In this document: in pieces, positions 19,601 through 28,715 of the stretch | Layout of the letters: each line of letters opens with the position of its first letter | Position numbering within the stretch: position 1 is the stretch's first letter | Source: Plebeiibacterium sediminum | Lineage (GTDB): Bacteria; Bacteroidota; Bacteroidia; Bacteroidales; Marinilabiliaceae | Length of the DNA: 63,778 bases | Direction of reading: 5' to 3' | Assembly: GCF_026013605.1 (NCBI RefSeq) | Contig: NZ_JAPDPJ010000036.1 | Coordinates: forward strand, 1-63,778 | The notes under the pieces: model-generated | Told to the model about the DNA's origin: nothing | The model's database searches: none | The model's input: only the letters and a program-made list of their open reading frames with translations | Made by a program: the position numbers and the translations under genes

Positions 19601-19999
19601 ATGGTTGATTTATCTTTTACTGCAAGATATGGTGCTAAAAAGTTAAATAATACGCTCTTAAGAATTGAAAACGCTTATGTTATAAATAACATGGATAGAA
19701 GAGTTTTAAATACAAGATGGCAACAACCAGGAGATATTACAGCATTTAAAAATATTAGTAGTAACGAAAATACTTATCCTAACGACAGGTTTGTATTTAC
19801 TGAAAGAACGCTTGCTTTAAGTAACGTAAATATTAGTTATCAGTTACCACAAAAGTTAATTGAGCCATGGCATTTAGTACAGGCATCTATTACAGGTTCT
19901 ATTGCAGATGTTTTTTACTTATCTAATATCAAAAAGGAAAGGGGAACTGATTATCCATATTCAATCAGACCAACATTAACTTTATCTGTAACCTTTTAA
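16661..19999 (+). CDS. SusC/RagA-family TonB-linked outer-membrane transducer with STN domain
   Basis: A 1112-residue TonB-dependent importer. A signal peptide (about 1-33) is followed by a secretin/TonB short N-terminal (STN) domain (about 43-108, the part that contacts FecR), a carboxypeptidase-D-like regulatory domain (about 128-205, from EGTIRDQDGETLVGATV), a plug (about 213-345, with VVVLKDASATAIYGSRGSNG) and a large 22-strand barrel. Together with SusD at 20006 it forms the pedal-bin importer of Bacteroidota. The STN domain means it senses as well as transports. No carbohydrate-active gene is present, so the substrate is not predictable from family alone. Confidence 0.95.
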   Translation: MGNLCKKRWKKTLLYCFFLWLGAGVFAAQPVRSQQGNTNARTVSIETVISYVKEKTSLNFLYNSDVLKELSEVSVNFEEDSWESVLKQALEPNGYTYQVKDDIVVISREVKVNIPQDPQKFKPRDIEGTIRDQDGETLVGATVGVMKKGGSSVYTITDYNGRFKVQLKGDETLIFVSFIGFKESKVAIDPEVSNYNIVLESEINDLDEVIVTGIFDRPKASFTGAATIITKKEIQASGNRNLLRTLSNIDPSLDIQEQNDFGSDPNNTNLNIQIRGASSIPDVNQLQQESRGQLNTPLFILDGFEVSVERVLDMNQNDVESVVVLKDASATAIYGSRGSNGVVVITSMRAPAGKLRVTYSGGVNFEIPDLSSYDLLNSREKLEIEQIAGLYTDEDIDEQLRLNELFNQNNKAVQEGVNTDWLNIPTRIGVGQYHRLGVGGGDEQFRYNLNVSYNRITGAMKGSNRDNVNAGLNLQYNYRKINVSNRLELGFNKGVNSPYGRFSQYYYMNPYWRPYDENGDPVVSYETFGPDKYNPLYDAKLASFSTSDYTNIRNQTSIVVNFTQNLKWDSSLGVTLRKGGTDNFDSPLASSNIIQNIHPMSRGRYMKGSRDESSYQIMSTLSYGKTFDKHSVYVGVSGQLLESQSESMNIIVTGFTNEKLNDISNGINYYGERPSTSESTTRSVGVTGILNYNYDNRYFLDVSGRVDGASSFGEESRFAPFYSLGLAWDLGQERFIKEGLPFIDQVKFKYSYGITGSLNFSAYQALTTYNYDTDQQYTNITGMTVAAIGNSNLKWQNKKEHNYGLDMQLLNNRLGVTFNYYRNTTDNLVSQASLPFSNGYTSYTENFGTTRNVGYDANVSINILRIPAKQISWYIKLGAYHNDNKLVKLSQAIKDANELFEGSNYSDGTYYQYREGESMEDMYVLKSPGVDPLTGRVIYEDAETGNITTTSAGEIRKIAVGSTLPKINGRIGSSLRYKSLMVDLSFTARYGAKKLNNTLLRIENAYVINNMDRRVLNTRWQQPGDITAFKNISSNENTYPNDRFVFTERTLALSNVNISYQLPQKLIEPWHLVQASITGSIADVFYLSNIKKERGTDYPYSIRPTLTLSVTF

Positions 20000-20005
20000 T
20001 AATTT

Positions 20006-21442
20006 ATGATGATGATAAAAAAATATATATTACTTTTTGCTTTAGCCATTACAGCACTTACATCATGTGATGAATGGTTAACTGTAGAACCAAAAAACAT
20101 GGTTTCTGCAGATAAGGCTCTTGATTCAGACGATGGTTATACTGCCGCATTAGTAGGAGTTTATCAGCTTTTAGAAGGTGTTTATAATCCAAGTGGATTT
20201 ATGATGGGAAGCGGAGTAGATGTGTTGGCTAATATTTATCAAGAGCAAACATATACTTCTAATGCCTATTTAAGTAGTTGTTTTAATCACGATTACGAAA
20301 ATACAAACTTTGATGGAGCATCCGGAACTTCATACTTACAGTTCTACAAAGCTATTGCTAATCTTAATTTATTAATTACTTCAATTGATGAAAAAGATGT
20401 ATTACGTGGAGATCTTAGAAATATGATCGAAGGAGAGGCAAAGGCGTTAAGAGCTTTCTTACATTTTGATTTGTGGCGTGTTTACGGAACAGTACCTGGT
20501 GATCCTTCTGGTTTATCAGAAGAGGTACTTCCTTATGCTACTGAAATGACAATTGATTTAATTGAAAAACAGAATTACACAGATTACTTTAATTATATTT
20601 TAACTGATTTAGAGGAAGCTAAAGAATTACTTGCAGAATCTGATCCAATTGTAAAGTACAGTAATGATGAATTAAATAATGAGGGATCTATTTCTGAGTA
20701 TGGAGTTGAATTAGGATGGTATAATCGCCAAAACAGATTTAATTATTATGCAACTCTTGGTGTCTTAGCTCGTGTACAGTTGTGGATGGGAGATTATGAA
20801 GGTGCATATGCCAGTGCTAAAGAAGTAATAGATGCTACAAATCCAAATGGATCAAATAAATTTAGATTAGGAGTTCGAACAGATTTAGGTTATGATAACG
20901 TATTTTTTGCTGAACAACTTTTCGGAATAGAAACTGTAGGTTATGATGATGATCCTTATAATGGTGCAGCAAGTCAGGTTGTTTGTTATAATGATATAAA
21001 TCTAATCACTCAATATTTCTCAAGAGTAGAAGATATTCGTTTAGAAATGTTGACTAATATAACTGCTGATCCATATGAAACAAGAGTTTCTTCAATAAAG
21101 TATGATCAAATGTCTGAAACTGATTTAGGAACCAAGAGTTTCCCTATTATCCGTTTATCAGAAATGTATTTAATACTTGTGGAATCTGCAAGTTCATTAT
21201 CAGAGGCTCAAACATACTATGATGCTTTTGTTAATACAAGAAACGATCAGAATGTTGAGTTAACTCAAGATAACGTTTTAAATAATGTGATGCTTCAGTA
21301 TATCAGAGAGTTTTGGGCTGAAGGACAGATTTTTTACGCTTATAAAAGAGTTGGAGTAGGAACATTACCAATTTCAGGTAATGAAATGAGTTATGACACA
21401 TACCGTGTGTCACTTCCTTCAGGTGAAGCTACTTCTAATTAA
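20006..21442 (+). CDS. RagB/SusD-family outer-membrane nutrient-binding lipoprotein
   Basis: A 478-residue lipoprotein with a signal peptide and lipobox LTSC (C21), lying six bases after susC. It has the SusD family's helical TPR-like body (EGEAKALRAFLHFDLWRVYG) and the C-terminal LSEMYLILVESA segment. SusD-type proteins cap the SusC barrel and deliver the substrate. It is co-transcribed with susC. Confidence 0.93.
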   Translation: MMMIKKYILLFALAITALTSCDEWLTVEPKNMVSADKALDSDDGYTAALVGVYQLLEGVYNPSGFMMGSGVDVLANIYQEQTYTSNAYLSSCFNHDYENTNFDGASGTSYLQFYKAIANLNLLITSIDEKDVLRGDLRNMIEGEAKALRAFLHFDLWRVYGTVPGDPSGLSEEVLPYATEMTIDLIEKQNYTDYFNYILTDLEEAKELLAESDPIVKYSNDELNNEGSISEYGVELGWYNRQNRFNYYATLGVLARVQLWMGDYEGAYASAKEVIDATNPNGSNKFRLGVRTDLGYDNVFFAEQLFGIETVGYDDDPYNGAASQVVCYNDINLITQYFSRVEDIRLEMLTNITADPYETRVSSIKYDQMSETDLGTKSFPIIRLSEMYLILVESASSLSEAQTYYDAFVNTRNDQNVELTQDNVLNNVMLQYIREFWAEGQIFYAYKRVGVGTLPISGNEMSYDTYRVSLPSGEATSN

Positions 21443-21486
21443 TTTACAGGGTATTTAGTTGAATAAATAATTTTAGAAATAAGAAA

Positions 21487-22281
21487 ATGAAATACTTAAT
21501 ATATATATTTTTATTCTGTGTAGCCCTTACTTCATGTGAAGAGGATTATCCTAAATCATACGAGGGATTACCATATATCAGGTTTTCAACTGATGAGCAG
21601 GCTACAAGTGTGTACGTTCAGCATCAATACGTAAATTATTTGTATTTAGGAGATGAAACTATTGTACGTGATACAATCGATATTCCAGTAGAAATAGTTG
21701 GTGCTGCACCTGAGCAAGATCTTCATTTGTCACTAGAGGCTTTTGATAGTGATGATTTATCTTACCCTGAGCGTATTGACAGAAATACAATAAATGCAGA
21801 AGCTGGTGTTCATTATGTTCCTTTTGATGATGCAGAAATGTCAGATCTGCTGACTTTCCATGCTGGAAGAATGCAGGATACAATCTCAGTAATTATTTTA
21901 AGAGATGCTACTTTACAAGAGAGTACATATCGCTTAACATTCAAATTATCAGATTCTGAAAATTCAATAGTAGCAGATAACGATGAAAATAGAGCTGTTG
22001 TTTATATGGCTGACAGATTAAGTCAACCAAGTAACTGGAGCAGCCTTTTATTCACTTTGGGCAATTACGGATTTGTAAAGCATGAATTCATGATCAGGCA
22101 TTCTGATTTAATTTGGAATGATGAGGATGTTGAGATGATTGCCAATGATTCATTTTTAAGCTCTTATTATAAATACAAGTTTATGCAAGACTTGGAGGCC
22201 GAAAATGAAGCTTTAGGTGAAAATGGTCCTCTAAAAGAAGCAGATGGAAGTGTTGTTACGTTCCAATATAGTTATTATTAA
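21487..22281 (+). CDS. DUF4843-domain surface lipoprotein
   Basis: A 264-residue lipoprotein (signal peptide ending at the LTSC lipobox, C17). Its beta-rich body, with an IDIPVEIVGA strand and VHYVPFDDAEM, matches the DUF4843 family, always found next to SusC/SusD pairs in the position taken by SusE/SusF in sugar systems. It is probably a surface-exposed substrate-binding partner. It ends 16 bases before the next gene. Confidence 0.82.
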   Translation: MKYLIYIFLFCVALTSCEEDYPKSYEGLPYIRFSTDEQATSVYVQHQYVNYLYLGDETIVRDTIDIPVEIVGAAPEQDLHLSLEAFDSDDLSYPERIDRNTINAEAGVHYVPFDDAEMSDLLTFHAGRMQDTISVIILRDATLQESTYRLTFKLSDSENSIVADNDENRAVVYMADRLSQPSNWSSLLFTLGNYGFVKHEFMIRHSDLIWNDEDVEMIANDSFLSSYYKYKFMQDLEAENEALGENGPLKEADGSVVTFQYSYY

Positions 22282-22297
22282 TTTGATATTTAAGCAT

Positions 22298-23920
22298 ATG
22301 AAAATTATGAAATCATATATAAGCTATTGTCTGTTAATTGTTTTATCAGCAATGACAATGTATTCATGTTCTGACGATATAGAATATGTAAAGCCGCTTC
22401 CTGAAATGAATATTGATTTGGGAACGATTAACGAAGTGTATTATTTTAATGATAACCTGGTTATTGAACCTCAAATAACATTAGGCGAAAATGCAGAATC
22501 AACAACACATGATTTTTCATTTGAGTGGAGTTTAGTAGGAGAAAGTAACATTGAAGTAATTTCTCAAGAAAATATACTTAACTATACTTTAGATTCTATT
22601 GGAACAATTAATTTATTGTTAGAAGTAACAGATAATAATACCAGCATTATTAAATCAAGCATTAATACTATTGAAGTAGTAATGAATGGTACAACGAATC
22701 AAGGATGGTATGTTTTAAAAGAAACATTAGAAGGAAAAACAGATATAGATGGTTTTTACCTGATAGCAAAAAATCCTGATTACAATATTGTTGAACGACT
22801 TTTAGGAGAGTCATTAGAAGGGGCTCCTGTTTCATTTGCATTCTCAGATCGTTACCATTATAGAGGTATGGATCCTTTTGAGTGGCAATATCCTGCAGCT
22901 TTAATGGCATTTAGTAAAAATGGAGGTGTTGTATTTAACATCGCTAATCAATATGATGAAAGAGTACTAGCTGGTTTAGAGGATATGTTCTTCCTTGATC
23001 CAAGTCAATCTGAACATACTATTAACAGTGGTTTGGTTTGTAACAACAAAGTTGTTATTTCAATGGATGATGGTTGTTATGCTATGAATAGTGGTAATCC
23101 AGCCTTTTTCCCAGCAATAGAAGGAGACTATACTGTAGAAACTAGCTTTGTTTCAAAGGGTAGTTATTATCCTACTTTTACTTATGATAGCAAAAATGAA
23201 CGTTTTATTGCTTTTGTAAATGATTATTCAAGCCAGGCAGATACACTAGTAGTATTTAATGATGAGTATGACTCATATTATAACAATGGTTTACAAATTT
23301 CTGCAAACAACATGAATGGTCAGGTAATTTTTATGGAAAATACATTACATGGTTCAGGTTGGTCTGCAGATACCTATGCGTATGCTTTATTTAAAGAAAA
23401 CGGAATTGATAATTCATTAATTCTTTATGGATTGGATTATGATAATTTGGTAGCTACGACTTATGGAACGTATAAAGTTGGTAATTTTAGTCCTATCAAC
23501 TTTATGAAACAAATGGATGCAGCCACTTATCCAATGCTTGTGGATGCCGATGAGTACACATTAAATAAGTCAAATAATGTGCTTTATTTTGCAAAAGGAA
23601 ATGTAGTAGGTTCGTATAATGTTGATTATGATGAATATAATGAGTCCTTTATTACAAATATCCCGGCAGATGAACAGGTTACATTTATTAAGCATATAAA
23701 CACTGCTTATGAAGCAACAGATGTGAATTTTAATGGACTGATTGTAGCAACTTATAATTCAACTTCTGATACCTATAAAGTATATCGCTATAACTTTAAT
23801 GGATTAAATTCTTTAACACTTCAGGATGAAGTGCTTACTGGTCAGGGAAAAGCAGAGAAAATTCTTTATGTAAGTCCATCAACTTATTACTGGCCTAGCG
23901 ATTTATTCTTATACAATTAA
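22298..23920 (+). CDS. PKD-like-family surface lipoprotein
   Basis: From the ATG at 22298 the protein is 540 residues, with a signal peptide and lipobox MYSC. An N-terminal PKD/Ig-like domain (about 25-130) precedes a larger beta-rich region with repeated sheets, resembling the PKD-like lipoproteins found after DUF4843 in many Bacteroidota uptake loci. It likely binds substrate at the surface. The upstream part of the frame (from 22244) overlaps the DUF4843 gene and lacks a signal peptide, so the later start is chosen. A stem-loop follows it. Confidence 0.8.
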   Translation: MKIMKSYISYCLLIVLSAMTMYSCSDDIEYVKPLPEMNIDLGTINEVYYFNDNLVIEPQITLGENAESTTHDFSFEWSLVGESNIEVISQENILNYTLDSIGTINLLLEVTDNNTSIIKSSINTIEVVMNGTTNQGWYVLKETLEGKTDIDGFYLIAKNPDYNIVERLLGESLEGAPVSFAFSDRYHYRGMDPFEWQYPAALMAFSKNGGVVFNIANQYDERVLAGLEDMFFLDPSQSEHTINSGLVCNNKVVISMDDGCYAMNSGNPAFFPAIEGDYTVETSFVSKGSYYPTFTYDSKNERFIAFVNDYSSQADTLVVFNDEYDSYYNNGLQISANNMNGQVIFMENTLHGSGWSADTYAYALFKENGIDNSLILYGLDYDNLVATTYGTYKVGNFSPINFMKQMDAATYPMLVDADEYTLNKSNNVLYFAKGNVVGSYNVDYDEYNESFITNIPADEQVTFIKHINTAYEATDVNFNGLIVATYNSTSDTYKVYRYNFNGLNSLTLQDEVLTGQGKAEKILYVSPSTYYWPSDLFLYN

Positions 23921-23939
23921 ACATCTATTATACTATATC

Positions 23940-23980
23940 GGCAAATGAGTCTTTAAAACTCCGGCTCATTTGCCTATTGT
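23940..23980 (+). terminator. stem-loop after the PKD-like lipoprotein gene
   Basis: GGCAAATGAG (23940-23949) pairs with CTCATTTGCC (23965-23974), a ten-base-pair perfect stem. Only TATTGT follows, so termination may be partial, separating the binding-protein genes from the downstream thioredoxin and protease genes. Confidence 0.6.
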
Positions 23981-24140
23981 AAATAATCTTTAACAAATTA
24001 AACCTTAATTAATATGGAATGGTATACCCCATTCGAAAATTTAAACAAGATTAAAAGGTAAGACATCATAATATAGTATAAATATTTGATGTTAAAAGGT
24101 AGCCGCGAGTTAAGTACAGCAATTAAAAACAAATTTAGAT

Positions 24141-24659
24141 ATGAATAAAATAATAATAGCAATATTATTCTTCTTTGCATTTACTACAGTTTCATTTTCA
24201 ATGAAATATAGTCAGGAAGAAGTAAAAGACACATTGAATGTGGGGGATATGTGTCCGGACTATGCATTTCAGGATACTGCAGGAGTAAAGCAAAGCTTAA
24301 AATCATTGAGAGGTAAATATGTTTTTATTGATGTATGGGCATCTTGGTGTGGTCCTTGCCGTCAACAATTTCCTTATTTAAAGGAGTTGGAAGAAAATTT
24401 TAAATCGGAAGATATCGCTTTTGTAAGTGTGAATATCGATTATCAGGACTTTAGGTGGTTAGGAGATGTTCAAAACCTTCATCTTTCAGGTTTACAATGG
24501 AAAGTTTTAGATAGTAGAGCTTTTAAAGATCAATTTAACATGAAATACATTCCTCGTTGTATCATGTTGGATAAAGAAGGAAAGGTGCTTCGTTATAAGA
24601 TGTCGCTTCCTTCTAAACCCGAAACAAAAGAGTATTTAACGCATTTGCTTGGTTTATAA
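24141..24659 (+). CDS. TlpA-family periplasmic thiol-disulfide oxidoreductase
   Basis: A 172-residue thioredoxin-fold protein with a signal peptide (about 1-20) and the active site WCGPC (W69-C73). TlpA/ResA proteins reduce disulfides in the cell envelope. It is the first of two thioredoxins in the uptake locus and lies 19 bases before the next gene. Its presence suggests that the imported or digested substrate contains disulfides. Confidence 0.9.
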   Translation: MNKIIIAILFFFAFTTVSFSMKYSQEEVKDTLNVGDMCPDYAFQDTAGVKQSLKSLRGKYVFIDVWASWCGPCRQQFPYLKELEENFKSEDIAFVSVNIDYQDFRWLGDVQNLHLSGLQWKVLDSRAFKDQFNMKYIPRCIMLDKEGKVLRYKMSLPSKPETKEYLTHLLGL

Positions 24660-24677
24660 AATTAAAATAATAACAAA

Positions 24678-25844
24678 ATGAGATTAGAGAGAACGAAAAA
24701 GAAATTAAGTCTTTTAACCATCGCGGCATTAGCTGCATTTTCTTTTGGTTTAAAGGCGCAAGAGAGTGATCCGCTTTATCATATTGTGATTAAGATGGAC
24801 AACGTAAATAAAGAAGCACCGGCAATGCTTGGTTTTAAAACCAATACAGGCATGCATATTGATACAGCTTTTGTTAATGCTAATAATGAATTTGTTTTTG
24901 AAGGACCAATTCCAAAAATTAACAGAGCGTTTTTAAATTTAGCTCACGAAAAAATTGATCCTACTATGCCTCCTAACAATGGTGATGGCATTTCAATTTA
25001 TCTTGAGGAAGGAACTCTTTTAATTGAAGGTAAAGATTCTTTACAAACTGCTAATTATTCTGGTACTCCATTAAACGAAGATAACAATAAGTTAGGTGCT
25101 ATTGGAAAAGCTTATACAGCTAAAATAAACGTTATAAATAACAAGTATTCAAAAGCTATGGAGGCGGGTGATAAAGAATTAGCCGCTAAAATGGAAGAAG
25201 AATATGCAGCTTTAATGGACGAGAAAAAGCAAAAAGAATTAGAGTTTGTTTATGCTAATAATAACTCAATTGTTTCATTAGATTGGTTACGTCAAAACGT
25301 AAATGTTATTCAGGAAAAATCTTTGGCAACAAAAGTTTTTAATCAATTTACAGAAGAAGTTAAAAAATCTCCTGCAGGATTGATCTATTCTAACATATTA
25401 GGTCAAACTAAAGGTGCAGACATCGGTTTTGAAGCTCCGGATATTAGTGCAAAACAACCTAGTGGAGAAACTTTAAGTTTACGTTCATTAAGAGGTAAGT
25501 ATGTATTATTAGACTTTTGGGCATCATGGTGTGGACCATGTCGTAGAGAAAATCCAAATTTGGTTAAATCATACAATGAGTTTAAAGACAAAAACTTTAC
25601 TATTCTTGGTTATTCATTAGATGGTGGTAATAAAGCTTTTGATAACTGGACTGCAGCTATTGAGAAAGATGGTTTAGTTTGGAATCAGATCTCAGATCTT
25701 GGAGGTTGGAGATGTCTACCAGTTCAGCTATACGGAATTAGCAGTGTTCCTACTAACTTTTTAATAGATCCAAGCGGTAAAATTATCGCTAAGAATTTAA
25801 GAGGTGCTGATTTAGATGCCAAATTAAAAGAGATTTTAAAATAA
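24678..25844 (+). CDS. TlpA-family thioredoxin with DUF4369-like N-terminal domain
   Basis: A 388-residue protein with a signal peptide (about 1-27, GLKAQ), an N-terminal beta-rich domain of the DUF4369 type (about 32-130), a helical linker (about 140-235) and a C-terminal thioredoxin domain with WCGPC (W284-C288). This arrangement is common in Bacteroidota envelope redox proteins. It is probably periplasmic and co-transcribed with the shorter TlpA upstream. Confidence 0.9.
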   Translation: MRLERTKKKLSLLTIAALAAFSFGLKAQESDPLYHIVIKMDNVNKEAPAMLGFKTNTGMHIDTAFVNANNEFVFEGPIPKINRAFLNLAHEKIDPTMPPNNGDGISIYLEEGTLLIEGKDSLQTANYSGTPLNEDNNKLGAIGKAYTAKINVINNKYSKAMEAGDKELAAKMEEEYAALMDEKKQKELEFVYANNNSIVSLDWLRQNVNVIQEKSLATKVFNQFTEEVKKSPAGLIYSNILGQTKGADIGFEAPDISAKQPSGETLSLRSLRGKYVLLDFWASWCGPCRRENPNLVKSYNEFKDKNFTILGYSLDGGNKAFDNWTAAIEKDGLVWNQISDLGGWRCLPVQLYGISSVPTNFLIDPSGKIIAKNLRGADLDAKLKEILK

Positions 25845-25885
25845 TCGGGAGTTACATCAGGTATTAAAAAATCACATTTAAACAC

Positions 25886-26767
25886 ATGAATAAATATATT
25901 ATATCGTTCATTTTACTTGTTGCATTTTCGGTTAGTGGAATAAGTCAAAAAGTTAGTTTCTATAATTTTGAACAGCTACCAAAGGTTATTAATGAAAATT
26001 TAAAAAAAGTTCAGCAAGATAAACCTTTTGCAACATTAAATGAATTGAAAGCAAACTGTGTTACAGCCCAATATGAACAAGGGATTAATTATACTAATCT
26101 GCCAAAAGCCAACAAAAAGGTTTTAAAAACAAAAGATTTAGTACAAACAATTAAGCCTACATCATTGGTTTTATGCAAGCTTAAAAGAGGTTTTGGGATG
26201 TATGAAGACTTTGTGTTGATTGGAGCTTCGGCAGTAGTTATTTCTGAGGATGGATTATGTGTTTCAAACTATCACGTATTTGAATCATTAATCAACGAAG
26301 GTCAAAGCATGATGCCTCAGGATAGTTTGTTTTTTGCTGCAGACTCTCATGGAAATGTTTACGAAGTGACAGGTGTTAAGAGTTATAGTAAATCAGGCGA
26401 TTTAGCTTTATTTACTATTGATACTCGAGGTGCAAAGTTAGCGTGTGCTCCTTTGGGTAATGACTTGGAAGTTGGAGAAAATGTTCATACAATGACAGCT
26501 CCAAATCAGCAAGCGTACTATTATACTCAGGGAATTGTAGCTCGTAACTCAGGATTTGATAATAATCCATGGGAAAATAGAAGTGAAATTACTGCAGACT
26601 TTGCCATTGGTTCTAGTGGTGGTCCTGTATTCGACGATAGAGGAAACTTGGTTTCTATCGTTTCTTCAACAACTTCGGTTTATGCCGGAAATGGAAATAG
26701 CAGAGATTGGCAAATGGTAATGAAATTATGTATTCCGGTTAGCTCTGTTAAAAAATTGGTTAATTAG
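25886..26767 (+). CDS. secreted trypsin-like serine protease
   Basis: A 293-residue protein with a signal peptide (about 1-20) and a chymotrypsin/trypsin-2-type protease domain. The triad is visible: H130 in SNYHVFE, D172 in SGDLALF and S244 in GSSGGPVFD. No PDZ domain, membrane anchor or lipobox is present. It closes the locus, followed by a terminator, so it should be expressed with the uptake and thioredoxin genes. Cutting of a protein substrate in the periplasm or outside is the natural inference. Confidence 0.85.
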   Translation: MNKYIISFILLVAFSVSGISQKVSFYNFEQLPKVINENLKKVQQDKPFATLNELKANCVTAQYEQGINYTNLPKANKKVLKTKDLVQTIKPTSLVLCKLKRGFGMYEDFVLIGASAVVISEDGLCVSNYHVFESLINEGQSMMPQDSLFFAADSHGNVYEVTGVKSYSKSGDLALFTIDTRGAKLACAPLGNDLEVGENVHTMTAPNQQAYYYTQGIVARNSGFDNNPWENRSEITADFAIGSSGGPVFDDRGNLVSIVSSTTSVYAGNGNSRDWQMVMKLCIPVSSVKKLVN

Positions 26768-26798
26768 TATAGGTTAATTAATAATTGTGTATTTAAAC

Positions 26799-26834
26799 AA
26801 TGTCCGGTATATTTTTATGCCGGACATTTTTTAT
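26799..26834 (+). terminator. terminator after the protease gene
   Basis: AATGTCCGG (26799-26807) pairs with CCGGACATT (26820-26828), followed by a T run. It closes the uptake locus. Confidence 0.85.
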
Positions 26835-26915
26835 TTAGATGGGTTCTATCTACAGAGTTGCTGCTTTCTTTTAAAATTTTCACTTACTTTTGATGTACCA
26901 AAAAAATAAGCAACA

Positions 26916-27587
26916 ATGAAGAAGTTACTATTATTATTAAGTTTAACCCTTGCAATTTTTGCATGTACACAACAAAAATCACGTAATATAATCGCCTTAG
27001 GAGATTCTAACGGAGCTTTTGATATTGGATGGGTAATGAAAATTGACTCCATATTAGTAAACGATACCGTTAAAAATTATTCAAAAGGAGGAAGAACAAT
27101 TGGATTCGATAACCTTGGAAGAGCAGAGTTGAATGAGTTAAAAATGATGGAAAGTCAATTGAAAGATGCTGATTCAACTCTAAAAAATATAGATATCGTT
27201 ATTCTAAGTTTGGGAACAAATGATTGTAAAGCGTGTTTTGATTCGCTTCAGTCAGAAGTTCCTAGTAATATGAGAAAAGTGATTGACTATGTAAAATCTT
27301 TTCCATATTCAAATGGAAAGACGCCTAGAATTATTTGGTTAATGCCACCTCAGGTTGCACCAGACTCCATGTTAATCGCAAAATATACAGGTATATCCGA
27401 AAGGTTAGATAATCTAATTCCTAAAATGATTGATGTGGCTAAAGAGGAAGGTATTGAATATGTAGAATTACGTCCTGTTACAACTCCAAATTTTGCAGAA
27501 ATTACAAAAGATGGTATTCACTTTAAACATGAAGGCTACAACAGAATGGGAAAAGTGATTAGTGAAAAAATCAACGAGAAGAGATAA
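26916..27587 (+). CDS. SGNH/GDSL-family hydrolase, likely envelope lipoprotein
   Basis: A 223-residue protein with a signal-like N terminus and a lipobox-like FAC (C17). The SGNH landmarks are visible: nucleophile S31 in LGDSN, the Gly in SKGGR, the Asn in LGTNDC, and the Asp/His pair in DGIHFKHEGY. SGNH enzymes are esterases or acyl hydrolases; the substrate is unknown. It is monocistronic, with a TACTTTTG -7-like box at 26885-26892 just upstream and a strong terminator downstream. Confidence 0.85.
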   Translation: MKKLLLLLSLTLAIFACTQQKSRNIIALGDSNGAFDIGWVMKIDSILVNDTVKNYSKGGRTIGFDNLGRAELNELKMMESQLKDADSTLKNIDIVILSLGTNDCKACFDSLQSEVPSNMRKVIDYVKSFPYSNGKTPRIIWLMPPQVAPDSMLIAKYTGISERLDNLIPKMIDVAKEEGIEYVELRPVTTPNFAEITKDGIHFKHEGYNRMGKVISEKINEKR

Positions 27588-27611
27588 AGGTTCTTCTTAA
27601 AATGAAATATT

Positions 27612-27664
27612 AAATCCCGAAAGGACTAATGATCTTGTGTTTCTAGTCCTTTCGGGATTTTTTT
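27612..27664. terminator. bidirectional terminator
   Basis: AAATCCCGAAAGGACTA (27612-27628) pairs with TAGTCCTTTCGGGATTT (27644-27660), 17 base pairs. A T run follows. It lies between convergent genes. Confidence 0.9.
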
Positions 27665-27670
27665 ATATAA

Positions 27671-28705
27671 TTACAAAATCGGAATCCCAACAGATATAGC
27701 TGGAGCTATATTTTTAAATGCTCCGTCAAAGTATATCTTAGGAGTTATATTAAATCGTTTACCTACCTTATGAGTTATAGATAAACTAAATGTATCATCA
27801 TTATATAATCCTCCATTTCTATTTAATAAATACCCTACTTTGAATGTGTACGATTGGCTTTTTTCCGGATCTTGAGAAAAATCTCTGGAATATCCAATAT
27901 TTAAAAAGTGATTAATATTACCATCTTTACTATCTGAAAAATCATATTGCCATTCGTATCCAACAAAATATTTGTTTTTAGTAATACCCTTATTAGCAAA
28001 CGAAAGAGCCATAGTAGCTTCCAGACTGGAGGCAATAGTATTTTTAACACTTTCAATACTTGAACCTAGCGAAAGCTCGATTTGGTCGTTGGCTCTTTTG
28101 AGATTTTCATTAATCTTCTTGTATTCAAGGTCATCATTAACTAAAAAATCAGCATTTTCTATATGTTTACTCTTCTTTGAAAGATAGTCTTGCATCACAG
28201 AATCAATTACTGTAAGCATATCTTTCGATTTAATGGAATGGAGCTGATCCATATCATCAAATAATATATTTATTGTGAAGAACTTATTTTCAAATTCAAA
28301 TTGATGTTTCTGCAAGTAGTAAAGGTTCTCCGAAAAATCGGCTGATGAAATTATTTTGTTAGGTATTTTTCTTTCCTCAATAGATAGTTCATAAAAAGAA
28401 TTTTGATTTGATCTTTCAAAATAATAGTTTGTTTTAGAATTCTCATTCAATATTTTAATTGATTTGGGGCCTGATTGTAGCATCTCTTCAATGTTTGAAG
28501 ATTTTGAAAAAGCAAAAAATCGGTCAATATAATCCGTAATAAATGCAGTGTCAAGTTCGTATTTATTCACATCAATACTGCGTATTTCTATAGCAGCATT
28601 ATTAGGTAACGATATCTTAATGATATCTTTTTTTTCTTCAGCGGTTATGTTTACAATCGAAAACATAAGCATGAAGAATACTGATAAAAATATTTTATTA
28701 GTCAT
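27671..28705 (-). CDS. hypothetical exported protein, probable C-terminal outer-membrane beta-barrel
   Basis: A 344-residue protein with a signal peptide (about 1-22). The N-terminal half is soluble and mixed alpha/beta with a helical stretch (about 170-215); from about residue 225 on, alternating strands of barrel type appear (KYFVGYEWQYDF, HFLNIGYSRDF, YTFKVGYLLN, FSLSITHKVG, APAISVGIPI). I do not recognise the family. It lies ten bases after the anti-sigma candidate and should belong to the same transcript as that gene and the ECF factor. Confidence 0.7.
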   Translation of the reverse strand: MTNKIFLSVFFMLMFSIVNITAEEKKDIIKISLPNNAAIEIRSIDVNKYELDTAFITDYIDRFFAFSKSSNIEEMLQSGPKSIKILNENSKTNYYFERSNQNSFYELSIEERKIPNKIISSADFSENLYYLQKHQFEFENKFFTINILFDDMDQLHSIKSKDMLTVIDSVMQDYLSKKSKHIENADFLVNDDLEYKKINENLKRANDQIELSLGSSIESVKNTIASSLEATMALSFANKGITKNKYFVGYEWQYDFSDSKDGNINHFLNIGYSRDFSQDPEKSQSYTFKVGYLLNRNGGLYNDDTFSLSITHKVGKRFNITPKIYFDGAFKNIAPAISVGIPIL

Positions 28706-28715
28706 TTTATTTGTG

